A DNA stretch of 64,000 bases, taken from positions 62,001 through 126,000 of the forward strand of contig UBMU01000002.1 in assembly GCA_900466605.1 (NCBI GenBank), given 5' to 3'. The notes beneath the pieces were generated by a model. It saw only the letters and a list, made by a program, of their open reading frames with translations, did not search any database and was not told the origin of the DNA. Positions 31,140-41,500 of the stretch are shown here, piece by piece. The translations under genes and the position numbers were made by a program. Each line of letters begins with the position of its first letter. Position 1 is the stretch's first letter. Source of the stretch: Hyphomicrobiales bacterium. GTDB taxonomy: Bacteria; Pseudomonadota; Alphaproteobacteria; Rhizobiales; Rhizobiaceae.

Positions 31140-31781
31140 ATGCAGCGTTTTCCAAACATCCTTCTTGACGGTTATCGCAACTTTATGAACGGGCGTTATG
31201 CGGACGCCCGTGATCGCTATAGAACTCTGGCCGAACACGGCCAAAGCCCAAGCACGCTGGTGGTCGCCTGTTCCGACTCCCGCGCTGCGCCCGAGTTGAT
31301 CTTCGATGCCGGTCCCGGCGAACTTTTCGTCATCCGCAACGTCGCCAATATGGTGCCGCCTTACGAGCCGGACGGCCATTTTCATGCGACGTCAGCTGCT
31401 CTTGAATTCGCGGTCCAGGCCCTGAAGGTTACAGATATCGTTGTCATGGGCCATGGACGTTGTGGTGGTATTAGAGCCGCCCTCGACCCGAGTGCCGAGC
31501 CCCTCTCTCCCGGTGACTTTATCGGCCGCTGGATGTCGCTGGTAAAACCTGCCGCGGAGCAGATCGGCGCCAACGACGTCATGACGCCTGCCGAGCGTCA
31601 AACCGCGCTCGAGCGCGTGTCGATCCGCAATTCGATTGAAAATCTCAGGACGTTCCCGAACATCAAGGCCTTGGAAGAGGCCGGCGAGATCGCCCTTCAT
31701 GGCGCCTGGTTCGATATTTCGACCGGCGAGCTGTGGGTCATGGACGCTGAAACCCGGGACTTCATTCGCCCCGACGTTTAG
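31140..31781 (+). CDS. Beta-class carbonic anhydrase
   Basis: Interconverts carbon dioxide and bicarbonate with a zinc ion. The 213-residue protein has every expected ligand: Cys44, Asp46 and Arg48 in CSDSR, then His105 and Cys108 in GHGRCGG. No signal peptide, so it is cytosolic. The ATG at 31140 gives the standard N-terminus (M-Q-R-F-P-N-I-L-L-D-G-Y). It ends at a strong bidirectional terminator. Confidence 0.96.
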   Translation: MQRFPNILLDGYRNFMNGRYADARDRYRTLAEHGQSPSTLVVACSDSRAAPELIFDAGPGELFVIRNVANMVPPYEPDGHFHATSAALEFAVQALKVTDIVVMGHGRCGGIRAALDPSAEPLSPGDFIGRWMSLVKPAAEQIGANDVMTPAERQTALERVSIRNSIENLRTFPNIKALEEAGEIALHGAWFDISTGELWVMDAETRDFIRPDV

Positions 31782-31796
31782 GTCCCAAACAAAAAG

Positions 31797-31818
31797 AGCG
31801 CCGAACGAGTTCGGCGCT
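31797..31818. terminator. Bidirectional intrinsic terminator
   Basis: Ten-bp perfect stem AGCGCCGAAC / GTTCGGCGCT with a GA loop between the convergent carbonic anhydrase and transglycosylase genes. AAAAAG precedes it on the plus strand, giving a U-run for minus-strand transcripts; TGTTGGTTTG follows on the plus strand. Confidence 0.88.
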
Positions 31819-31840
31819 GTTGGTTTGTGCCCGACTCTTC

Positions 31841-32659
31841 TCAGTTTGCGTCTATCTGTTGCCCGATGTAAGCAATGGCCTGTTGGTAGACCGTCGCGGC
31901 GTTCCAGCCGGCAATTGCCGTGAAGTTGGGTTCGCCGGGCTGATAGCCAGCACCAGCCTGCCAGCCGTGGCCCTTCAGGAAGTTAGCAGTAGAGGCAAGT
32001 GCGTCAGCGCGCGAGCCGACCATATCGACGCGGCCGTCGCCATCGCCATCCACGCCGAAGCGCACGACATTGCGCGGCAGGAACTGCGTCTGCCCGATCT
32101 CGCCATGGGCTGCACCGCGCGCCTGTGGGTTAAGGTAACCCTCCGAGACAAGCTGGAGCGCTGCATAGAGCTGATCGGTGAAGTAATCGGAACGTCGGCA
32201 GTCGTAAGCGAGCGTCGACACGGCCGACAGCGTGTGCTGGTTGCCCATGTAGCTCCCGAATCCGGTCTCCATGCCCCAAATCGCGATCAGCGGACCGGCA
32301 GGTACACCGTAGCGGCGTTCGATGGATGCAAAGAGCGCGGCATTGGCACGCTTCATGCTCTTGCCGCGGGAAATGATCGTGGCGCCGCCACGTTTCTGCA
32401 TGAAGGCATCGAAGGAAAGCTTGAAGCTCTTCTGGCCACGGTCGGCGGAGATAGTAGGTCTGTTGTAGGAGACGTTTGCAAAGGCGCGGTCAAGAACCGC
32501 GGCGCTAACGCCGTTTGCAGCGGCCTCTTGCTTGAATTCGCCAACCCATGCCTCGAAGCCAGCGCCATTGTTGCCGCACTGGGCTGCCTTGGCCGCGGCA
32601 GGAACTGCGTGGAGAATGCAGGCCGCCGAGGCTGCCAACAAAAATCTTGTCATGCGCAT
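31841..32659 (-). CDS. Lytic murein transglycosylase (MltB-like)
   Basis: Periplasmic enzyme that cleaves peptidoglycan to anhydro-muropeptides. The 272-residue protein starts with a signal peptide (ending near AAKAAQ) and continues with the MltB-type domain. The catalytic glutamate is in IWGMETGFGSYMGN, with YDCRRSDYF and GQTQFLPRNVVRFGVDGDGDGRVD later. There is no lipobox, so it is soluble. Start may be the Met at 32659 or the one at 32653. Downstream of asd on the same strand but separated by 175 bases with structured hairpins. Confidence 0.9.
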   Translation of the reverse strand: MRMTRFLLAASAACILHAVPAAAKAAQCGNNGAGFEAWVGEFKQEAAANGVSAAVLDRAFANVSYNRPTISADRGQKSFKLSFDAFMQKRGGATIISRGKSMKRANAALFASIERRYGVPAGPLIAIWGMETGFGSYMGNQHTLSAVSTLAYDCRRSDYFTDQLYAALQLVSEGYLNPQARGAAHGEIGQTQFLPRNVVRFGVDGDGDGRVDMVGSRADALASTANFLKGHGWQAGAGYQPGEPNFTAIAGWNAATVYQQAIAYIGQQIDAN

Positions 32660-32747
32660 GGAGATACCCCGATCCCGATCTGACTAGCCTTCAAACCGGG
32701 CCCGCAGCCCGCTTTCGGCAATATTGTCACCGTCTTTGATTTGGCAA

Positions 32748-32778
32748 GCGCGGGAAGCCGAGAACGGCAAACCCGCGC
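32748..32778. other. Composite stem-loop between asd and the transglycosylase gene
   Basis: Nested inverted repeat: outer stem GCGCGGG / CCCGCGC, inner stem GCCG / CGGC, with small A-rich internal loops. It lies 56 bases past the asd stop on the minus strand without a T-run. A weaker repeat AAGCCC / GGGCTT (32784-32810), followed by TTTCTT on the minus strand, lies closer to asd and may be its terminator. Role of the composite element unknown. Confidence 0.55.
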
Positions 32779-32834
32779 CAAGAAAGCCCTTACCTTAATA
32801 AGCCGGGCTTAACAAACCATAGTTAACAATTGGT

Positions 32835-33869
32835 TCAGGCTGCCTGCTTGCGCGGCTTCACAAGTCCGCGATTGATAAGCAGCTCGGCGATCTGGATCGC
32901 GTTGAGAGCGGCCCCCTTGCGAAGGTTGTCGGAAACGACCCACATATTCAGGCCGTTCTCGACCGTCGCGTCCTCGCGGATGCGGGAGATGAAGGTCGCA
33001 TCTTCGCCGGCAGACTCGTAAGGCGTGATGTAGCCGCCGTTCTCGTGCTTGTCGATGACAAGGCAGCCGGGAGCTTCGCGCAAGATGTCTCGTGCCTGAT
33101 CGGCCGTGATCTCGTTTTCGAATTCAATGTTGACCGATTCAGAGTGGCCAATGAAGACGGGAACGCGAACTGCCGTGCAGGTCACCTTGATCTTGGGATC
33201 GAGCATCTTCTTGGTCTCGGCGAGAACCTTCCACTCTTCCTTCGTGTAGCCGTCTTCCATGAAGCTATCGATGTGCGGAATTACATTGAAGGCAATGCGC
33301 TTCGTGAACTTCTTGTTCTCGATCGGATCCGCGACGAAGACTGCACGCGTCTGGTTGAACAGTTCGTCCATACCGTCCTTGCCAGCGCCGGAAACGGACT
33401 GATAGGTCGAAACGACCACGCGCTTGATCTTGGCGACGTCGTGCAGCGGCTTGAGAGCCACGACGAGCTGTGCGGTCGAGCAGTTCGGATTGGCGATGAT
33501 GTTACGCTTGCTGAACTGGGTGATGGCGTCCGGATTCACTTCCGGAACGATCAGCGGCACGTCTGCGTCGTAGCGCCATGCCGATGAGTTATCGATGACG
33601 ACGCAACCCTGGGCGCCGATCTTGGGCGACCACTTCTTGGAGACTTCGCCGCCGGCCGACATCAGGCAGATGTCGGTGTCCGAGAAGTCGTAATTCTCAA
33701 GGTTTGCGACCTTCAGCGTCTTGTCGCCGTAAGAAACTTCGGTGCCCTGCGAGCGCGCAGACGCAAGCGCTACGACTTCATCGGCGGGGAAACCACGTTC
33801 GGAGAGGATATTGAGCATTTCCCGGCCGACATTTCCGGTAGCTCCCGCAACTGCAACTTTAAAACCCAT
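32835..33869 (-). CDS. asd: Aspartate-semialdehyde dehydrogenase
   Basis: Reduces aspartyl-phosphate to aspartate semialdehyde, the branch point for lysine, methionine, threonine and cell-wall diaminopimelate. 344 residues. N-terminal NADP loop VAGATGNVGREML (8-20), catalytic cysteine in NPNCSTAQ, phosphate-binding SGAGKDGMDEL, and the conserved IGHSESVNIEFE and the active-site histidine within it. The 110 bases upstream have pyrimidine-rich sequence and then a possible 39-residue gene on the same strand. Confidence 0.97.
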   Translation of the reverse strand: MGFKVAVAGATGNVGREMLNILSERGFPADEVVALASARSQGTEVSYGDKTLKVANLENYDFSDTDICLMSAGGEVSKKWSPKIGAQGCVVIDNSSAWRYDADVPLIVPEVNPDAITQFSKRNIIANPNCSTAQLVVALKPLHDVAKIKRVVVSTYQSVSGAGKDGMDELFNQTRAVFVADPIENKKFTKRIAFNVIPHIDSFMEDGYTKEEWKVLAETKKMLDPKIKVTCTAVRVPVFIGHSESVNIEFENEITADQARDILREAPGCLVIDKHENGGYITPYESAGEDATFISRIREDATVENGLNMWVVSDNLRKGAALNAIQIAELLINRGLVKPRKQAA

Positions 33870-33980
33870 TTCTCAAGCTCTCTTTCTCTTCTCTCCTCTT
33901 GTTCGGTGAGGGGAAGCGCGAAAATATCGCGGCTTCCTTGTCCCCAGCCGAGCCGGGGAGAGAGCGGCAGGCCAGAGACG

Positions 33981-34100
33981 TCAGACGGTTTTCGTCGTCG
34001 TTTTGGCCTTGGTTTTGGAAGAAACCGGAAAGGCAACATCCATCCCGGCACCTTGTGCCCGGTCATTGCATGCAGCAATGGCGTGTTCGTCGCGAACCAT
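33981..34100 (-). CDS. Possible 39-residue protein upstream of asd
   Basis: A short frame beginning ATG at 34100 with AAAAGGAA six bases upstream. The predicted product starts M-V-R-D-E-H-A-I-A-A-C-N-D and ends in a Lys/Thr-rich tail (SSKTKAKTTTKTV). It has no membrane segment. I recognise no family. Support is the good ribosome site and its isolation in a 340-base gap between opgC and asd; nothing else proves it is translated. Confidence 0.4.
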   Translation of the reverse strand: MVRDEHAIAACNDRAQGAGMDVAFPVSSKTKAKTTTKTV

Positions 34101-34209
34101 GGATATTCCTTTTCCGCTGTTGCTCTTAAAAGGTTTTCCACAGGAGTCAAGGTTCTTGCCATGAGAACGGCTGCGCTGTCGCGGATTGACCACCCTGCGA
34201 AACGCGCGC

Positions 34210-35430
34210 CTAGCGGTGATCTCGCGAACGATCGATGCGCACAGGAACCAGCACCATCTGTCGGTTTGGCAGGCTTCTGTTGCTGCTCGTCCCAAGCTTG
34301 CGCTTGCGCTCAAGATGGTAGGCGTAGGCGAACTGAATGGCGATACCGATGATCACGAAGATCGGGCCAATGATTTTGTCGTGGTTGTTGATATAGAGTG
34401 CGACCTGACCCACCATCGCCAAGACGGTGCCGGCTACGAAAATGCTCAGCGAGTGGCGACCTAAGATGGTCAGCGGATTATCCGTGGATCGGCGAAGCAG
34501 GTGTGAGATCGCCGGAATATTTATCACCAGATAGGACAACGCCAAAACGTGCAGTAATCTGGGCAGGGACAGGAACGTCTTGTCGAAGCCCGTCAGCACG
34601 GGCGGCAGCCCGAGTGAGGCCAGCGCATTTCCGAAGCTCCAGAGCTGGCCTACGACCCAAGCGAAGGACAACACGACATAGGCCGCAGCGAGAGCAAAAA
34701 GGATCGGGTGCTGCGGCAGCTTGCCACCACCGCGCACATGCATCATTCCGACGATGCCGATCGTGAAGAGGAACTGCCAGGACAGCGGATTGAGGAACCA
34801 GTAACCCTCGATCAGCATGTTGTGAGGGGCAATCTCGTAAACGCCGGAAAACAGCCAGACAGCACCAGAGACTGCAAGCGCAAGAAGCGGGCTTGCCGCG
34901 TTGAGCAGAAGGATAATTGGTACCATCAACATCAGCGCGCCGTACATCGGCAGGATATTGTTGTAGCCGATTTGATGTCCGAGCAGAAGCAGCGAGGGAA
35001 TGCCGGCCTTCAGATTGGTCAGGATGGCAAGGATATTGATTTCGCAGAGCAGACCGGGTCGATGGAAGATCCAAGCGCCGATCAAGAACAGGGCGAGTGT
35101 CATGAATGTCGTGATCATGTGAGCCAGATACAGTGTAAAGGCTCGCTTTGTGGCTTTGGTCACCGTCTGTAGCCACGAGCTGGGTTGGAAGCGCGAACCG
35201 TAGGCCAAGCCGACGGCGATGCCGGAGATCAGGACAAAGGCTTCAGCTGCATCTGAGAAGCCGAAATTCTTGGTTGTAATGTTCTCAAAAATCTGGCCGG
35301 GAACATGATTGATGAAGATCGTGATAAGCGCGAGTCCGCGCAGAACATCCAATCTAGTATCACGTTTCGGCGATGCTACCGTCACACAATTCTGCTTGGC
35401 GCCGGTCGTTGCCTCGAGCGCTACTGCCAT
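34210..35430 (-). CDS. opgC: OpgC-type membrane acyltransferase (glucan succinylation)
   Basis: Integral membrane protein of the OpgC family, which adds succinyl groups to osmoregulated periplasmic glucans in Rhodobacter and, as Cgm, in Brucella. The ATG at 35430 (M-A-V-A-L-E-A-T-T-G) follows AGGAGA; in-frame codons further upstream are unlikely. 406 residues with about ten hydrophobic helices. The N-terminal RDTRLDVLRGLALITIFINHVPG is the family signature, with the arginine-aspartate pair and histidine expected in membrane acyltransferases. It sits directly downstream of ndvB on the same strand, so the cyclic beta-1,2-glucan made by NdvB is its probable acceptor. Confidence 0.9.
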   Translation of the reverse strand: MAVALEATTGAKQNCVTVASPKRDTRLDVLRGLALITIFINHVPGQIFENITTKNFGFSDAAEAFVLISGIAVGLAYGSRFQPSSWLQTVTKATKRAFTLYLAHMITTFMTLALFLIGAWIFHRPGLLCEINILAILTNLKAGIPSLLLLGHQIGYNNILPMYGALMLMVPIILLLNAASPLLALAVSGAVWLFSGVYEIAPHNMLIEGYWFLNPLSWQFLFTIGIVGMMHVRGGGKLPQHPILFALAAAYVVLSFAWVVGQLWSFGNALASLGLPPVLTGFDKTFLSLPRLLHVLALSYLVINIPAISHLLRRSTDNPLTILGRHSLSIFVAGTVLAMVGQVALYINNHDKIIGPIFVIIGIAIQFAYAYHLERKRKLGTSSNRSLPNRQMVLVPVRIDRSRDHR

Positions 35431-35464
35431 GAACTTCTCCTGCTTTTCCGATTTGCAAACGCAA

Positions 35465-35496
35465 TTGCGGCCAAAAGGTTTCCCTTTTGGCCGCAA
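35465..35496 (-). terminator. Strong hairpin between ndvB and opgC
   Basis: A perfect 14-bp stem (TTGCGGCCAAAAGG / CCTTTTGGCCGCAA) with a 4-base loop, 34 bases after the ndvB stop and 34 bases before the opgC start. On the minus strand it is followed by TTGCGTTTGC, a poor T-run, so it may act as a partial terminator or as an mRNA stability element between the two genes. Confidence 0.65.
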
Positions 35497-35530
35497 CGAA
35501 TCGCCGGATGATTAGCGAGGAAAAATGCTG

Positions 35531-38500
35531 TTATCCGACCGGATATCCCTCATCGGGATCGGTGACTTCGCGTCCGTTGACGGTCACATCGTAGCCTCTT
35601 GGATGGGACGATTTTGAGACCGAAATGAGGTATTTAGCACCCGAATGCTCGATCTCCCCGGAGAAGCCGTCCCATGCAGTCGGCAGTGCCGGACGCACGT
35701 ACAAGCGACCATCCCTGACCCTGATTCCGAGAATGCCCTCGATAACCGCGCGATATAGCCAGCCGGCCGAGCCTGTGTACCAGGTCCATCCGCCGCGTCC
35801 GCTGAGAGTGCCTTCGCCGTAGACGTCGGCAGCGATGATGTAGGGTTCGACGCGATAGTGTTCTGCCGAAACCAAGTCGCGGGCGTGGCTGATCGGGTTG
35901 AGCAGCTCGAAGCAGCGCAGGGCATCGTCGCCACGGCCGAGTTCGGCCAGTGCCATGACGACCCAGGTCGCGGCATGGGTGTACTGGCCACCATTTTCAC
36001 GAACACCCGGGGGATAGGCCTTGATGTATCCAGGATCCTTAGCCGAGTTTGCAAATGGCGGGGTGAAGAGCCGGATAATCCGTGCTTCCGGGTCGACCAG
36101 CTTGTCCAGTACGGAGTTCATGGCCTTCGCCGAATGCGTTGGATCTCCCTCGCCGGACAGCACGCTCCAGGATTGAGCGATCGAATCGATCTGGCATTCC
36201 AGACTTTCCTTCGAGCCGAGCAGGCTTCCGTCGTCGAAGGTACCGCGCCTATAATAGGCACCGTCCCACGCCGTGGTCTCGAGAGTAGCCTTCAGTTCCG
36301 CTAAGTGCTTGGTCCAGCGTTCGACACGCGCCGTGTCGCCACGCTCCCCTGCATAGGCAGAGAACGAGCGCAGGGCGCCCGCCAAGAACCAGCCAAGCCA
36401 AACGCTCGTTCCTTGTCCACCGATGCCGACGCGGTTCATACCGTCGTTCCAGTCACCGCCGAGGAACAGCGGCAGACCGTTCTTGCCGGTCCGGGCGATC
36501 GCCAGATCAAGAGCGATGGCAGCGTGTTCGTAGACGCTCGCCTTGTCCTCGGAGATTTCCGGCAGGTAGAAGGAGTCGTGCTGGCCCTCGAGAAGTGCAG
36601 GTCCCTCCAGGAACGCGAGCTGCTCATCGAGGACGCTCTTGTCCCCGGTAACGCTGCAATAGTGATGGATCGCGTAAGCGAGCCAAACCACGTCGTCCGA
36701 AATCATTGTTCGGACGCCGGCGCCAGTGCCCGGAAGCCACCAATGCTGAACATCACCCTCGCGGAACTGACGCGAGGCGGCATTGAGGATCTGCTTGCGG
36801 GCGATCGACGGTTCGTGCACCACGAACGCCAATGTATCCTGTAACTGGTCGCGGAAGCCGAACGCACCGCTCGCCTGATAAAAGGCGGTGCGCGCCATGA
36901 TGCGGCATCCCAAGCTCTGATAGGGCAACCAGGTATTGATCAGATTGTTCATGCTCTGATCGGGCGTTGAAATCTGCAGCTTGCCAGTGAAGCTTTGCCA
37001 GAATGAGCGGTTTGCCTGGACCACGTCATCAAAGGCGACTTTTCTGATATCGCTGATCAGCGCCCTCGCCTCGGCCGTCGTCTTTGTATCGCCCAGGAAG
37101 AAGCAGACATCTCGTTCCTCATTCGGCGCGATCTCGATATCGATCGCCAAAACCGCTGCCGGATCGCCATCGAGGTCGGCGTCGCTCGAAAGGCGGGCTG
37201 CAGAGCTTACCGCATGCGGTGCCTGGATCGTGCCCGTCTTGCCGATAAATTCCCGGCGGCTGGCGGTGAAGCTCGATAGCTTCTCGCTTGCCGCAAAGAA
37301 CGCAACGCGGCCGGAATAATCGATACTGTAGTTGTTGCTCGCAAACAGCGCGCCGCTGTCTTCATCGTGCTCGGACAGAATGAATGGCGCCGTCTTCTGG
37401 GCATTATTCCCCAGAACCCACTCGACGTATCCGTAGAGCCGCAGTTTCTTAGGTTTGGAGCCGGTATTGTGTAGCCGGATTCGCTGCAGCTTGACCGGCT
37501 TCTCGCGATCGACCGTCTGTGTCACCTCCAGTGCGATTTCATTCTGAATGCTGGAGAATACGGAATAGCCCAAACCATGCTTTGCTTCGAATCTGACATC
37601 CTGTCTCTGCGAGAGGCTGGCAAACGGCGTCAACACCGCGCCGCTATCGAGATCGACGACGTAGAGCGCTTCGCCTGGCCGGTTGACGACCGCGTCGTTC
37701 GACCAAGAGGTCAGCTGATAGTCGCGTGAGTTTGCGCTCCATGTGAATCCCGCTCCTTCTGCAGAGACGTGGAAACCGAACTTCTCGTTCGAAATCACGT
37801 TGATCCACGGATGCGGCGTTGCGTGGCCACCGGGAAGGCGCACGACATATTCCCGGCCGTCGGCGGAAAAGCCGCCGATTCCATTCCAGAAACTAAGGTC
37901 GCCTTCCTCCTCAATCACTATCTTAGAAGCAGAGACTGCAGGCGCCGGGGTTAACCGCTTCGCTGGCGCCTTTGAGCGGTCGGTGCGCTCCAGCTCCTGC
38001 TGTTCCTCCTTGCTTGGGGCAAAGAGAGCAACGGCACGATTGATCTGGTCGAGAATCTTGCCGTTCTTGGCATGGAAAGTGACGCGCGAGGCCGAGATCA
38101 GGGCGTGATATGTCGACTCTTCCATCAGATCCTTGCGGACCGTAAAGATGTGCTGGCGCAAGCCATCGGCCTGACCCATGCGGCGAACGTTCTCGGCCAT
38201 CTGGTCGACAGCGTGCTGCATATCCTGGGCGTAAGATGAGGCGCGTTCGTTCATGATGACGAGATCGGCGGTGACGCCACGCGAGCGCAGGTATTCCTGC
38301 GCAAGCAAGGCTTCCCTGACCACGTCGAGGTCCATGTCGTCGTTGACCCGCAGTGTGAAGATCGGGAAGTCGCCCGAAATCGCTAGTGGCCAAAGCGATG
38401 ATTGCGACTGCATGCCTGCCGCAACGGCGGCCGCGTCAGCGCGGAGGTACATATCCGGATAAACCAGATGGCGGCCAAGGTGCTGGAATGCGACGGCCTG

Positions 38501-41500
38501 CTGTGAGGTCACGCCGACATGGCGCATCTGCACCTGTGTGCGGGTCCATGCCTGGATCAGTTCATGATTGAACGCGTCGGCATGTCGGTAGCGATCAACC
38601 GCCTGGTCAACCTCGTTTCGGCTCGGGGCCGCAATTGTCCAGAAGATCACGCTGACCTTCTTGCCGGGAGGCACACGCACCGTGCGGCGAAGCGAGAGAA
38701 CCGGATCAAGGGTAAAGCCGTCGGTGCCGGAAAGGGTCGCGCCCGGGTCGAAGGCAGCCGCATTTGCGAGGCTACGCCCACGGCCCAAGAACTTGCGCCG
38801 GTCCGTTTCAAACTCTGTGTGACGCGAAGAGCCGGCGTTGTCTACGATCAGGTGGGCAACGGCCATGTTCGGTTCGTTCGGATCGCGCTTGTTGCGCTCG
38901 ACGCGGATAACGTCACCGCGTTTGCCGATTTCCGTCTTGACGAACATGCGGGCGAATGCGGGGTGAGCGTTGTCGACATCGTCGGCCGCGAGGACAGGCT
39001 CGAGGTAGGAGGTGACTTCGATGAAGCGATCCTCCGTTCCCGTATTGACGAGCGTCAGACGTCTCGCCTCAGCGTCGTGTTCGGTCGCCACAATGCATTC
39101 GACTTCGCTGGTGATATCGCCGACAGTTTTGGTGAACTCCGCCTTCTCGTCTGCGAAAAGAACCTTAACCTGCTCGCCTTCGACGCTCTTTGGCTCGGCT
39201 GTTGCAGACCACCATTCGTTGGTTGCCGTATCGCGCAGAAAGATGAAGCTGCCCCAGCGGTCCTCGGTTGGATCAGCCTTCCAACGGGCAACCGACTGGC
39301 CGTTCCATCGAGAATAGCCGGCGCCGGTTGCGGTCAGCATTATCGAATAGTGGCCGTTCGAGAGGAATACCAGTTCGCGATCACGCGATGCTGGATCGTA
39401 GATCTTGCGCAGTTCCGGGCGTAACAAATCGTCCTGGATACTGGCAGGCGTATCAGACTCGTGCTTGCCGCTCATGACCGGGATATCCCGCGGAGCCTTT
39501 TCCTGAAGAAGGAGTTCAGCAGCTTCGATGACCGTATCGGAGTGGAAAAGCTCGCGCAAGTGACCATTGAAGGCGACGTTCGCGACGGCCGCGATCGACA
39601 TGCCGTGGTGGTGAGCATAGTAGTTGTAGACAACTGCGCAGGTCTTGCCTTCCGGAATGCGTGTCGGTGTGAAGTCGACGGCGTCATGGAAGCCGAACTT
39701 GCCGAGCGCTCCCAGCTTGCGAAGACGCTGAAGGTTTTCAAGCGCTGCGTCAGGATCGTACTGGCTGGCAAGGAGCGAAGCATACGGAGCGATGACCGCG
39801 TTGTGGCCAAGGCCACGCTTCAGACCAAGCGTGGGTACGCCGAAGTTCGTATATTGGTAGTTCAGGTTATGGTCACGTGCATTGAATGCAGCTTCTGAGA
39901 TGCCCCATGGAATCCCCAGCTTGCGGGCATGGTTCATCTGCTCGACCACCACCAGATTGTTGGTCTGATTAAGGATGCCGCCGCCGCGCTCCTGCATGAC
40001 GAGTGGAGGCATCAGGTACTCGAACATCGAGCCGGACCAGGACACCAGTGCACCGCGCGAGCCAACCGGAACGACCTGACGACCGAGACGATACCAATGT
40101 TCCGTTGGCAGGTCGCCCTTGGCGATTCCGAACAGGCTGGTGAGGCGGCATTCGGAAGCGAGGAGATCATAGCAGGCTTGGTCTAGCTCGCCGCTTTCTA
40201 CGCGGTAGCCGATCGACAACAGACGCCGCTCGGGCCTGAACAGGAAACCGAAGTCCATCGAGAAGGCGAGGTCGCGTGCCTTGTCGCGCAAGGCGATCAG
40301 GCGAGGGCGCAGCGCATCGATGTTGGACAGGTCAAAGGTGCTGTCGGAGATATGAGCTTCGCAGACCTTGACCAGAGATTCCGTCCAGCGCGTGACTTCA
40401 GCACTCAAGCCAGATTTCACTTCGTGATCGAGGTTGGCTGCGAGCTTCTGGATGTCGCGGGCCAGTACGGCAAGGTTGATGATGCGGATCGATGCGAACT
40501 CGTGCTCGCGTTTGACTGCCGCCAGCGCGTTCTGGAAGCCGATGATGCGTTCTTCCAGGCGACGGCGTAGCGGTCGAACCGTCTTGCGATCATCCGGCAG
40601 TTCCGACAGCACCTCTGCGAGGATGCCAGCGGTGTCGCCGACGCCATCGAGATTACCCTGCATGTGCGCGGACGGTGCCTCCGCCCAGTTGCGGCATGCG
40701 GAGGACACTGCGATCAGGTGACCGGCGAGGTTGCCGCTATCGACGGCGGACACATAGCGGGGTCCGAGCGTCTGAAGCGTATCGGTGTGATACCAGTTAA
40801 ACAGGTGTCCCCGGAATTTCTCCATCTTGTCGATCGTTGCGATCGTCTGTTCGAGCCGCTCGATGGTTTCTTCAAAGGAGAACCAGCCGAATTGGCGACC
40901 AGATACGACGGAGAGGAGGTAGACGCCGATATTCGTCGGAGACGTGCGCGTCGCCACGATCACATGCGGCGTCTCCTGCACGTTATCCGGCGGAAGGTAA
41001 TTTTGTTCTGGGGTCGTGAATGTCTCAAAATAGCGCCAGGTGCGCCGGGCGATCTTGCGAAGCTCGCTGGAAACCGAGTCAGCGACCTCAAGCCGGTCTT
41101 CGGTCTCTGCAGACTGGCTGACATAGTAGGCAACCATCGGCGAGAGGAACCAGAGAAATGCGAAGGGGACGCCGACCAGATAGGCATTGTCGCCGGAGAG
41201 CGCGGCAAAGGCGAGCGCGAGCAGAGCGAGCACCGGCGCATGCCACATCGCCTTGTAGTAAGACAGGATCGTTCCCTGCTTGCCAGCCTGGACGCTGGCC
41301 GCCGTACGCCACTGCAGCATCAGCTTGTGGCTGAAGAGCAGGCGGTAGAGCGATCGACCAATGGCGTCGGCCATCATGCAAGCTGAATCGGCGATGAAGA
41401 TAATCCGCAGGGCAACTTGAGCATTGGCGGCACGAATGTCGGACCAAACGGTGTAGAGGTGAGCCCTTGCAACAATGTCGCTGCTACGCGGAATAATGCC

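Noticed and set aside
34134..34142. DnaA-box-like TTTTCCACA
   Set aside because: A single isolated box with no AT-rich unwinding region; the origin is expected to the left of this window.
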